Positions 1 to 5,269 are shown, counted from the first letter of the stretch. The stretch: DNA of 5,269 bases from UBA11524 sp964391995 (GCA_964391995.1 CAYMOM010000134.1:1-5269), one strand, 5' to 3'. The notes: generated by a model not told the origin, from the sequence alone. Made by a program: numbers and translations.

Positions 1-2314
1 CGTGCTTCACCCGGTCGTGCTCCTCGGCGCGCTTGGCGTTGTTGAAGCGATCCAGCGTGCCCACCAGATAGCCGGTGATGCGGCGGATGCGCTCAAAAGG
101 CTTGCCCTCCTCCTTGCGGTGGCAGCAGGGACATTCGTCACCAATGATGCCGTTGAAGCCGCAAACAGGGTCGCGATCCACCGGGTGGTTGATGGAGCCG
201 TAGCCAATGCCCTTGTCGTGCATGAAGCGGACAATCTTCTCAAAGGCATCCAGGTTCTGCAGGGGGTCGCCGTCCATTTCCACATAGGAAATGTGGCCGG
301 CGTTGGTCAGCGCGTGATAGGGCGCCTCAATGGACAGCTTGTGGAAGGCGGAGCAGGGATAGTACACCGGCACATGGAAGCTGTTGGTGTAGTAGTCCCG
401 ATCCGTCACGCCGGGAATGATGCCGAACTTTTCCTTGTCCAGGCGGATGAACCGGCCGGACAGACCCTCAGCCGGGGTTGCCAGCAGGGTGTAGTTCAGG
501 CCGCGCTCCTTGGAGAGCTTGTCCGTAAAGGCACGCATGGCGCCGATGATTTCCATGCCCAGGTTCTGGCTTTCCTCGCTCTCGCCGTGGTGCTTGCCCC
601 GCAGGGCCACCAGGGCCTCCGCCAGGCCAATGAAGCCAATGGACAGGGTGCCGTGCTTCAACACTTTTTCCACGGTGTCGTTCCAGTCCAGCTTTTCGGA
701 ATCGATCCACACGCCCTGGCCCATCAGGAAGGGGAAGTTGCGGACCTTCTTTTTGCTGATGATGGCCAGGCGCTCGTCCAGCTGGGCAGCTACCAGTTGC
801 ATTTTGCGCTCCAGCTCCTCAAAGAACCACTGCACATCCCCATTGGCCTTGATGGCAATGCGGGGCAGGTTGATGGAGGTGAAGGACAGGTTGCCGCGGC
901 GGGGTGCAATCTCCCGGTTCCGGTCGTACACGTTGCCCATCACGCGGGTGCGGCAGCCCATGTAGGCAATCTCCGTTTCCGGGTGGCCCGGCTTGTAATA
1001 CTGCAGGTTGTAGGGTGCATCCACAAAGGAGAAATTGGGGAAAAGGCGCTTGGCACTGGTTTTGATGGCCAGGCGATACAGGTCGTAGTTAGGCTCGCCC
1101 TGGTTGAAGTTGATGCCTTCCTTCACGCGGAAAATCTGAATGGGGAAGATGGGGGTCTCGCCGCCGCCCAGGCCGGCCTCGGTGGCGTGGAGCAGGTTGC
1201 GCATAACCATGCGGCCTTCCGGGGAGGTGTCCATGCCATAATTGATGGAGGAGAAGGGCACCTGGGCGCCTGCACGGCTGTTCATGGTGTTCAGGTTGTG
1301 GATCAGGGCCTCCATGGCCTGATAGGTGGCCTTGTCGGTTTCCTTCCAGGCGTGCTGCTGGGCAAAATCCGCAATGTGCCTGGCCTGATCCTCATCATTG
1401 GTCTTTTCCTTCAGCAGGGCCAGCACAGCGGCCTGCTGCTCCTCACTGGGCTCCAGGCAGGGGGAGAGCTTCTGCTCGGCCAGCTGGGCCATGATGGCCG
1501 CAGCGGTTTCCTCGGCCTGGTCATCGCCCACCAGCAGTTCCAGGGCACGGGCCATGTTCATGCGGTAACGCTTGATGAAGGTCTTCTTCACGCCGGGCGC
1601 CATGCCATAGTCAAAGTCCACCACGCTCTGTCCGCCGTGCTGGTCGTTCTGGTTAGCCTGGATGGCAATGCAGCACAGGGCGGCATAGCTGGTGATGTCC
1701 TGGGGCTCACGCAGGTAGCCATGACCGGTGGAGAAGCCATCCTTGAACAGGCTGGTCAGCTCAATCTGGCAGCAGGTGGTGGTCAGGGTGTAGAAATCCA
1801 GGTCGTGAATGTGGATGTCCCCTTCCCGGTGGGCCTGGGCAAAGCGGGGATTCAGCACATACATATCATAGAACTGCTTGGCGCCCTCGGAGCCGAATTT
1901 CAGCATGGAGCCCATGGCGGTATCGCCGTTGATGTTGGCGTTTTCCCGCTTGATGTCGGAATCCACGGCATCCTTGAAGGTGATGTCCTCAAAGGTTTTC
2001 ATCAGCCGGGTGTTCATTTCGCGCACGCGGCTGCGTTCGGCCCGGTAAAGAATGTAGGCCTTGGCGCTGCGGACGAAGCCCTTTTCAATCAGCACCCGCT
2101 CCACGGTGTCCTGCACCTGCTCCACCGTGGGGGCAGAGGAAACGCTTTCGTTGTTCTCCAGCTCCTCCACCACCCGCTCAGCCAGCTGCTGGGCGGTGTC
2201 GCGCCCCTTGGCGCTGGAAGAGGCCTGGAAGGCCCGCAGAATAGCATTCTCAATCTTGCTCTGGTCAAACTCCACCATGCGTCCGTCGCGCTTGCGAATG
2301 TTGGTAATGCTCAT
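1..2314 (-). CDS. nrdD: Anaerobic (class III) ribonucleoside-triphosphate reductase, 3' end cut by window edge
   Basis: Glycyl-radical enzyme that reduces ribonucleoside triphosphates to dNTPs without oxygen, in the cytoplasm. 771 codons are visible from ATG at 2314. Residues 3-95 form an ATP-cone (KRDGRMVEFDQSKI, then VERVLIEKGFVRSAKAYILY), the allosteric nucleotide site. The catalytic barrel carries HIHDLDFY (168-175) and Cys181/Cys182 in TTTCCQIEL, matching the second active-site cysteine of formate-type enzymes. Cys454 in YMGCRTRV matches the thiyl-radical cysteine. HPVDRDPVCG leads into a C-terminal zinc region (Cys718, 728, 730, 731). RRITGYLVG holds the glycyl-radical glycine, Gly748. 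The visible sequence ends in DRVKH, near the usual C-terminus, so few residues should be missing. The start is fixed by AGGAGGAG 5 nt upstream. The radical-SAM activase gene nrdG often follows nrdD and would lie beyond the left edge, unseen. Family assignment is very secure; the residue equivalences come from family knowledge. Confidence 0.97.
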   Translation of the reverse strand, partial: MSITNIRKRDGRMVEFDQSKIENAILRAFQASSSAKGRDTAQQLAERVVEELENNESVSSAPTVEQVQDTVERVLIEKGFVRSAKAYILYRAERSRVREMNTRLMKTFEDITFKDAVDSDIKRENANINGDTAMGSMLKFGSEGAKQFYDMYVLNPRFAQAHREGDIHIHDLDFYTLTTTCCQIELTSLFKDGFSTGHGYLREPQDITSYAALCCIAIQANQNDQHGGQSVVDFDYGMAPGVKKTFIKRYRMNMARALELLVGDDQAEETAAAIMAQLAEQKLSPCLEPSEEQQAAVLALLKEKTNDEDQARHIADFAQQHAWKETDKATYQAMEALIHNLNTMNSRAGAQVPFSSINYGMDTSPEGRMVMRNLLHATEAGLGGGETPIFPIQIFRVKEGINFNQGEPNYDLYRLAIKTSAKRLFPNFSFVDAPYNLQYYKPGHPETEIAYMGCRTRVMGNVYDRNREIAPRRGNLSFTSINLPRIAIKANGDVQWFFEELERKMQLVAAQLDERLAIISKKKVRNFPFLMGQGVWIDSEKLDWNDTVEKVLKHGTLSIGFIGLAEALVALRGKHHGESEESQNLGMEIIGAMRAFTDKLSKERGLNYTLLATPAEGLSGRFIRLDKEKFGIIPGVTDRDYYTNSFHVPVYYPCSAFHKLSIEAPYHALTNAGHISYVEMDGDPLQNLDAFEKIVRFMHDKGIGYGSINHPVDRDPVCGFNGIIGDECPCCHRKEEGKPFERIRRITGYLVGTLDRFNNAKRAEEHDRVKH

Positions 2315-2319
2315 TGTAT

Positions 2320-2327
2320 CTCCTCCT
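2320..2327 (-). promoter_or_regulatory. Ribosome binding site of nrdD
   Basis: AGGAGGAG on the minus strand, 5 nt before the ATG at 2314. It is a near-perfect anti-16S match and decides the nrdD start; the next residues (MSITNIRKRDGR) begin the ATP-cone directly. Confidence 0.9.
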
Positions 2328-2346
2328 GCGTTATGCTTGCAGTGCA

Positions 2347-2360
2347 TGCCCGGCTGGGCA
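2347..2360 (-). other. Small hairpin in the nrdD leader
   Basis: TGCCC and GGGCA arms enclose a 4-nt loop (perfect 5-bp stem, possibly extended by two G-U pairs), about 20 nt upstream of the nrdD ribosome binding site on the minus strand. No T-run follows in the nrdD direction, so it is not an intrinsic terminator. It may simply be leader structure, and a stem this short can occur by chance. Confidence 0.3.
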
Positions 2361-2466
2361 CATGAGAAAAAGGGAGACGCCCCGGCCCCATGGCATGGCA
2401 TCGTGCCCGATTCTCTTCAACGGTATTGCACTTTCTACCGCTTGTGTCTATGTGATGTTTGCAAGC

Positions 2467-2482
2467 CCACATCTTGTGGTGC
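2467..2482 (-). promoter_or_regulatory. Candidate second NrdR box (weak)
   Basis: Reads GCACCACAAGATGTGG on the minus strand. The CAC and GTG arms sit at the spacing of an NrdR box, but by hand count only 9 of 16 positions fit ACACWATATMTWGTGT. It also contains a perfect CCACA/TGTGG inverted repeat (2467-2479). Its centre lies 30 bp from the better box at 2497-2512. NrdR usually binds paired boxes about three helical turns apart, so the spacing is the main argument. It would lie just downstream of the predicted nrdD transcription start. Confidence 0.4.
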
Positions 2483-2496
2483 CTGCGGCGAACAAG

Positions 2497-2512
2497 TGTC
2501 ATTATATTGTGT
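2497..2512 (-). promoter_or_regulatory. Candidate NrdR box overlapping the nrdD -10 element
   Basis: ACACAATATAATGACA on the minus strand fits 12 of 16 positions of the NrdR box consensus ACACWATATMTWGTGT by hand count. The half away from nrdD is perfect; the half nearer nrdD is degenerate. The TATAAT -10 element (2501-2506) lies inside it, so a bound repressor would block RNA polymerase. NrdR is the ATP/dATP-sensing zinc-finger/ATP-cone repressor of bacterial ribonucleotide reductase genes. Position and target gene both support the call; binding is inferred. Confidence 0.65.
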
Positions 2513-2529
2513 TTCCCTCTGCTTGTAAA
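2501..2529 (-). promoter_or_regulatory. nrdD promoter
   Basis: On the minus strand, -35 TTTACA (2524-2529, 5/6 of consensus), a 17-bp spacer and a perfect -10 TATAAT (2501-2506). The transcription start should fall near 2494, giving an nrdD leader of about 180 nt. The -10 lies within the candidate NrdR box, as expected for a repressed ribonucleotide reductase promoter. Confidence 0.8.
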
Positions 2530-2666
2530 TGGACGAAACGGTCATTTTCGGAGTCACTCTGGCGAATAATCCTCCAATCCCTTGCCCTGTCTAGAAAAAA
2601 GAAACTTGCGGATTTTTGCCGCATTTTTTGGGCAGGTTTTCCGGCTGCAGCTTTTTTATTTTTCCG
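2530..2666. other. Spacer between two divergent promoters
   Basis: The 137 bp between the nrdD and corA-like promoters becomes T-rich on its right side (runs at 2624-2629 and 2652-2657, just ahead of the corA-like -35), which may act as an upstream promoter element. No ORF here has a ribosome binding site or recognisable product. Apart from the weak hairpin-plus-T-run at 2607-2629, nothing convincing was seen. Confidence 0.5.
2607..2629 (+). terminator. Possible weak terminator between divergent promoters
   Basis: TGCGG (2607-2611) and CCGCA (2619-2623) form a 5-bp stem with a 7-nt loop, followed by six Ts. The opposite strand is also T-rich after the stem (AGTTTCTTTTTT), so it could act both ways. 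The stem is short and no plus-strand gene lies upstream for it to terminate. At most it would insulate the two promoters from antisense transcription. Confidence 0.25.
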
Positions 2667-2695
2667 TTGACTTTTTGCGGACTTGCGTCTATCAT
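2667..2695 (+). promoter_or_regulatory. Promoter of the corA-like / serine hydrolase operon
   Basis: -35 TTGACT (2667-2672, 5/6), a 17-bp spacer and -10 TATCAT (2690-2695, 5/6), preceded by T-rich DNA. Predicted transcription start near 2702, giving a leader of about 174 nt before the TTG start at 2876. No second promoter was seen before the downstream hydrolase gene. Confidence 0.75.
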
Positions 2696-2702
2696 GGAGG
2701 CT

Positions 2703-2717
2703 AAGGAAGACTTCCTT
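2703..2717 (+). other. Hairpin at the 5' end of the corA-like mRNA
   Basis: AAGGAA (2703-2708) and TTCCTT (2712-2717) form a perfect 6-bp stem with loop GAC, at or within a few nt of the predicted transcription start. It may protect the 5' end of the message. Its 3' arm continues into TTCCTTCCG, which is also complementary to the corA-like Shine-Dalgarno region (see findings). Confidence 0.4.
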
Positions 2718-2749
2718 CCGCACCCGAGAGAAAGGAGCTGGCTCGATCC

Positions 2750-2869
2750 ATGGATACCGACCCTGGAAGTAACACGTTTCATTGCCTGGAATCAGCGCTC
2801 CTGCAGGGTGCGTTTCTTCATGCGCACTTACAAGCGCCGCTTCCGGCTTATTTCGCCGGAAAGGACTGA
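2750..2869 (+). CDS. Possible 39-residue leader peptide upstream of the corA-like gene
   Basis: A small ORF, ATG at 2750 to TGA at 2867-2869, starting MDTDPGSNTFHC and ending LPAYFAGKD. A Shine-Dalgarno-like AAAGGAG (2731-2737) lies 12 nt upstream, slightly far. The ORF sits wholly in the predicted corA leader and stops 6 nt before the TTG start, so terminating ribosomes could reinitiate. Its last codons run through the hairpin at 2841-2861, so translating it would melt that hairpin. The product matches no family I recognise, with no signal peptide or membrane segment; it has prolines at 5, 30 and 32. Leader peptides upstream of Mg2+ transporter genes are known in Salmonella (corL, mgtL), but no homology is claimed. 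An open frame this short can arise by chance. Confidence 0.3.
   Translation: MDTDPGSNTFHCLESALLQGAFLHAHLQAPLPAYFAGKD
2841..2861 (+). promoter_or_regulatory. Hairpin touching the Shine-Dalgarno sequence of the corA-like gene
   Basis: TTCCGGC (2841-2847) and GCCGGAA (2855-2861) form a perfect 7-bp, mostly GC stem with loop TTATTTC. Its last base is the first base of the AAGGA ribosome binding site. No T-run follows, so it is not a terminator. It could hinder or frame ribosome access, and it would open when the leader ORF is translated. Confidence 0.5.
2861..2865 (+). promoter_or_regulatory. Ribosome binding site deciding the TTG start of the corA-like gene
   Basis: AAGGA, 10 nt before TTG at 2876. 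A second purine stretch, GAAGGA at 2868-2873, is only 2 nt from the start and too close to serve. An in-frame TGA at 2867-2869 rules out any start further upstream, and the next in-frame ATG comes only far into the conserved domain. Confidence 0.6.
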
Positions 2870-2875
2870 AGGACA

Positions 2876-3823
2876 TTGAAGAGAATCTTCAAAACCGTTG
2901 ACGACCACCTGACCGAGTGCACCACCCTGGAAAAGGGCTGCTGGGTGCACCTGCAATCCCCCACCAAGGAGGAAGTGGACGGCCTGAACGCCCGCTTCGC
3001 CATCGACCCCACCTTCCTCGCCGCCGCACTGGACGAGGAGGAGTCCGCCCGTATCGAGTATGACCCGGACAAGAACCAAACCCTTATCGTGGTGGACCTG
3101 CCCTATGTGGAAAGCGAGGGCAGCGGCTATGTGTATGCCACATTGCCTTTGGGCATTGTGCTGGTGGACGACATCATCATCACCGTCTGTACTAGGGACA
3201 CCCCCATCATCAACGACTTTACCGAGGAGCGCATCCGCGGCTTCTGGACCAACAAGCGCACCCGGTTCATCCTGCAAATTCTCTACCGCAACGCCAGCCG
3301 CTACCTGGCCTACCTGAAGCAGATTGACAAGGCCTCCATGCACGTGCAGGAAAAGCTGGAGAAATCCTCCCGGAACCAAGAGCTTTTGCAGATGATGAAG
3401 CTGGAGAAATCCCTGGTGTTCTTCTCCACATCCCTGAAAAGCAACGAAATGGTGCTGGAGCGCCTGATGCGCCAGACCAGCATCCTCCGCCAGTTCCCCG
3501 AGGATACCGACCTGCTGGAGGACGTTATCATCGAGAACAAGCAGGCCATTGAAATGTGCGCCATTTACCGCGACATTATGACCGGCACCATGGACACCTT
3601 TGCCTCCATCATTTCCAACAACCTGAACATCACCATGAAGGTTTTGACCAGCCTGACCGCCGTGCTGTCCGTGCCCACCATCATCTTCTCCCTGTGGGGC
3701 ATCAACGTAGGCGGCATACCCTTTGCCAGCCACCCGGCAGGCTTCTGGATTGTCATTGGCATTGCCGTGGTGCTGGCAGCGGTGTCCTTCCTGTTCATGG
3801 CGAAAAAGAAAATGTTTAAGTGA
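2876..3823 (+). CDS. CorA-family divalent cation transporter with a GIN pore motif, TTG start
   Basis: 315 residues, typical CorA length. CorA proteins are pentameric membrane channels that usually import Mg2+ (some Co2+, Ni2+, or Zn2+ in ZntB). Residues 1 to about 250 form the cytoplasmic alpha/beta funnel and long stalk helix: GCWVHLQSPTKEEV (21-34), ALDEEESARIEY (51-62), TRFILQILYRNASRYL (129-144), LEDVIIENKQAIEM (214-227). TM1 is about 254-274, TM2 about 289-308, with a basic tail (AKKKMFK). The usual YGMNF signature reads WGINV (274-278). The loop GGIPFASHPAGF has no acidic residue, unlike the MPEL loop of classical CorA. The TTG start is supported by AAGGA, an in-frame stop just upstream and an N-terminus (MKRIFKTVDDHLTE) like that of relatives. 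It is first in a probable operon with the hydrolase 23 bp downstream. Family is secure; the ion is not, because GIN is also the ZntB motif. Confidence 0.93.
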   Translation: MKRIFKTVDDHLTECTTLEKGCWVHLQSPTKEEVDGLNARFAIDPTFLAAALDEEESARIEYDPDKNQTLIVVDLPYVESEGSGYVYATLPLGIVLVDDIIITVCTRDTPIINDFTEERIRGFWTNKRTRFILQILYRNASRYLAYLKQIDKASMHVQEKLEKSSRNQELLQMMKLEKSLVFFSTSLKSNEMVLERLMRQTSILRQFPEDTDLLEDVIIENKQAIEMCAIYRDIMTGTMDTFASIISNNLNITMKVLTSLTAVLSVPTIIFSLWGINVGGIPFASHPAGFWIVIGIAVVLAAVSFLFMAKKKMFK

Positions 3824-3832
3824 TCCTTTCAT

Positions 3833-3839
3833 AAAGGAG
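3833..3839 (+). promoter_or_regulatory. Ribosome binding site of the serine hydrolase gene
   Basis: AAAGGAG, 7 nt before ATG at 3847, within the 23-bp gap after the corA-like stop codon. It gives the second gene its own efficient initiation site and fixes its start. Confidence 0.85.
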
Positions 3840-3846
3840 TGATTGT

Positions 3847-5268
3847 ATGGTGCACTTCACGCCTCTGCCCCGGTGCACCCCGGCCCAGGCCGGCCTTGAT
3901 CCCAGGCGCATCATGGCTATGGTGGATGCCTGGCAGGCTCAGGGCCATGCCATTCACAGCTTTCTGCTGGTGCGCCACGGAAAGGTTCTTTGCGAAGGCT
4001 ACTACGCGCCCTATGGCCCGGAGCAGCTGCAATCCGTGTTCTCCCTGTCCAAGACCTTCACCTCCATGGCGGTGGGCATTGCCGCCGGAGAAGGCCGCAT
4101 CAGCCTGGATGCAAGGGTCATCGACATTTTCCCGGAGGAGCTTGCAGCCTCCGGCGTAATTCCCGGGCCGGAGCTGAACGTGCTGACCCTGCGCCACCTT
4201 TTGCGCATGTCCACCGGTCAGCCGGAGGAACCCGATGGTGACGAAGCCTGGGAGAACATGCGGGTAGCCTTCCTCCGCCAACCCTTTACGGAGATGCCAG
4301 GCGAAGTGTTCCGCTACAACACCATAGCCACCTATATGCTTTCCGCAACGCTTAACAAGCAGGGCATTGATTTGGAGGACTACCTGCAGGAAAAGCTGCT
4401 GACCCCCATGGGCGTGACGGGCACCCGCTGGCAGCGGGACGGTCATGGCATTTGCATGGGCGGCTTTGGCTTTTCACTTGTGCCGGAATTGATTGCCAAG
4501 TTGGGTGTGCTGATTCTGAACAACGGTCAATGGGAAGGCCGCCAGCTGGTTCCCCGGGAATATCTGGCGCTGGCTACCCGCCCACAGATTTACCAGCCAC
4601 CCATTGAACAGCTGGGCGAGGATGAATGGCACGGCGGCTATGGCTACCAGATGTGGATGTGCCCCAACGGCTGCTTCCGGGGCGATGGCATGTATGGTCA
4701 GCTGTGCGTGATGGACCGCCGCACAGACACGGTGCTGGCCATGACCGCCATTTCCTCCGACATGGGACAGGAAATGCGCATCTATTACGACCATGTGCTG
4801 GCAGCCTATCAGCCGGAGCCTCTGCCGGAGGATGCCGCCGCTATGGCTGCGCTGAATGCCCGCCTGGCCTGCCTGAGGGACGAGCATACCCTGCCGGAGG
4901 ACGATGGCTCCCCCATTCCTACCAGCCTGCTTGGCACCTTTGCTGACCTGGCACTGGGCATGGACGGCCCTGTGCCGCTGCTGACCACCGAAGGCGTAAC
5001 CCTCCGGCTGGGGCGCGGAGAGTTCATCCACAACCATGTGCCCCCCATGCTGACCGGGGTTGCCTTCCGGGATATGGAAACCCTCACCCTGGTGGAAGCC
5101 GCCTGCGGCATGAAGGACGGCGCGCTGACCATCCGCCTGTTTGATGCAGAGTTGATGATGGAATGCACCGCCACCCTGACCCCCAAGGACGGCGGCGTTT
5201 GCCTGCGCACCCAAAACACCACCGATACCCAGCACCCATACACCATGCTTGAGAGAATGGTTAACTAA
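3847..5268 (+). CDS. Serine hydrolase, beta-lactamase / penicillin-binding-protein fold (class C-like)
   Basis: 473 residues with no signal peptide or membrane segment, so probably cytoplasmic. Residues about 15-320 form the serine beta-lactamase-related domain: HSFLLVRHGKVLCEGYY (37-53), nucleophile motif SLSK (Ser66, Lys69) in SVFSLSKTFTSMAVG, LTLRHLLRMSTG (114-124), Tyr157 in PGEVFRYNTIATYML as the second catalytic element, and GGYGYQMWMCP then GDGMYGQ (279-285) near the third. No classical KTG is seen. Domain order resembles esterases, 6-aminohexanoate-oligomer hydrolases and D-peptidases of this family; the substrate cannot be read off. Residues about 325-473 form an additional, probably beta-rich C-terminal region (GTFADLALGMDG, TLRLGRGEFIHNHV, LMMECTATLTP) that I do not recognise. 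The gene lies 23 bp after the corA-like stop with no visible promoter of its own, so co-transcription is likely. It is complete, with TAA at 5266-5268. Resistance function should not be assumed. Confidence 0.88.
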   Translation: MVHFTPLPRCTPAQAGLDPRRIMAMVDAWQAQGHAIHSFLLVRHGKVLCEGYYAPYGPEQLQSVFSLSKTFTSMAVGIAAGEGRISLDARVIDIFPEELAASGVIPGPELNVLTLRHLLRMSTGQPEEPDGDEAWENMRVAFLRQPFTEMPGEVFRYNTIATYMLSATLNKQGIDLEDYLQEKLLTPMGVTGTRWQRDGHGICMGGFGFSLVPELIAKLGVLILNNGQWEGRQLVPREYLALATRPQIYQPPIEQLGEDEWHGGYGYQMWMCPNGCFRGDGMYGQLCVMDRRTDTVLAMTAISSDMGQEMRIYYDHVLAAYQPEPLPEDAAAMAALNARLACLRDEHTLPEDDGSPIPTSLLGTFADLALGMDGPVPLLTTEGVTLRLGRGEFIHNHVPPMLTGVAFRDMETLTLVEAACGMKDGALTIRLFDAELMMECTATLTPKDGGVCLRTQNTTDTQHPYTMLERMVN

Positions 5269-5269
5269 A

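Noticed and set aside
2..2365. 787-codon open frame on the plus strand
   Set aside because: It lies exactly antisense to nrdD. Its translation is low-complexity (rich in G, A, H, V, L) with no domain, and it has no ribosome binding site. It is a by-product of GC-biased codon use in nrdD.
2388..2406. Short tandem CATGG-like repeat in the nrdD leader
   Set aside because: Only two copies of a 5-bp unit; no support for function.
2311..2472. Minus-strand frame (up to 63 codons) in the nrdD leader whose TGA overlaps the nrdD ATG (ATGA)
   Set aside because: The first ATG (2502) is inside the -10 element. The next, near 2472, has no Shine-Dalgarno sequence, and the product is not recognisable. The ATGA overlap alone is weak evidence.
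2746..2755. Perfect 10-bp palindrome ATCCATGGAT around the leader-ORF ATG
   Set aside because: Too short, and no known operator matches it; palindromes of this size are expected by chance in several kilobases.
2702..2875. M-box (ykoK) Mg2+ riboswitch in the corA-like leader
   Set aside because: The length is similar, but the conserved M-box core segments as I know them are not visible. A covariance-model search would settle it.
2616..2879. 87-codon plus-strand frame ending at the corA-like start (TTGA overlap)
   Set aside because: Its ATG at 2616 and the next at 2694 lie before or inside the predicted promoter, so they would not be transcribed. The inner ATG at 2820 leaves only 19 residues with no good ribosome binding site.
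2828..3832. 334-codon minus-strand frame opposite the corA-like gene
   Set aside because: Antisense shadow of a clearly recognisable CorA-family gene; composition is the same G/H/V/L-rich type as the nrdD shadow.
3829..5235. Two long minus-strand frames opposite the hydrolase gene (3829-4446 and 4474-5235)
   Set aside because: No ribosome binding site or domain; the plus-strand frame carries the SxxK hydrolase motifs throughout.

Overview
The window looks like chromosome of a strictly anaerobic, fairly GC-rich member of the Clostridia (Firmicutes). The grounds are an oxygen-sensitive class III ribonucleotide reductase, strong AGGAGG-type ribosome binding sites, sigma-A-type promoters and clostridial-looking protein sequences. 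The genus cannot be named from this sequence alone. No mobile element, CRISPR array, tRNA or rRNA was seen.

Layout. The left 2.3 kb is a single minus-strand gene, nrdD, the anaerobic ribonucleoside-triphosphate reductase. It is complete at its start (position 2314) and runs off the left edge with 771 codons visible, probably only a few short of its end. It is easy to miss because the opposite strand is open for 787 codons, which is an antisense shadow. A 561-bp divergent intergenic region (2315-2875) follows. It holds a nearly ideal nrdD promoter on the minus strand, with a candidate NrdR box over its -10 element and a weaker second box 30 bp further downstream. It also holds a strong plus-strand promoter (TTGACT, 17 bp, TATCAT) and long untranslated leaders for both transcripts. 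The right part is a probable two-gene plus-strand operon: a CorA-family divalent cation channel starting with TTG, then after 23 bp a serine hydrolase of the beta-lactamase/penicillin-binding-protein fold that ends one base before the window does.

How it fits together. nrdD supplies dNTPs for anaerobic growth and is probably repressed by NrdR when (d)ATP is high. The CorA-like protein and the hydrolase are probably co-transcribed, but no biochemical link between them can be read from the sequence. The part most worth a second look is the roughly 174-nt leader of the corA-like gene. It has a hairpin at the 5' end, a possible 39-codon leader ORF with its own Shine-Dalgarno sequence that stops 6 nt before the TTG start, a perfect 7-bp hairpin touching the corA Shine-Dalgarno sequence, and a competing long-range pairing that would cover it. 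The CorA-like protein also has GIN in place of the hallmark GMN pore motif.
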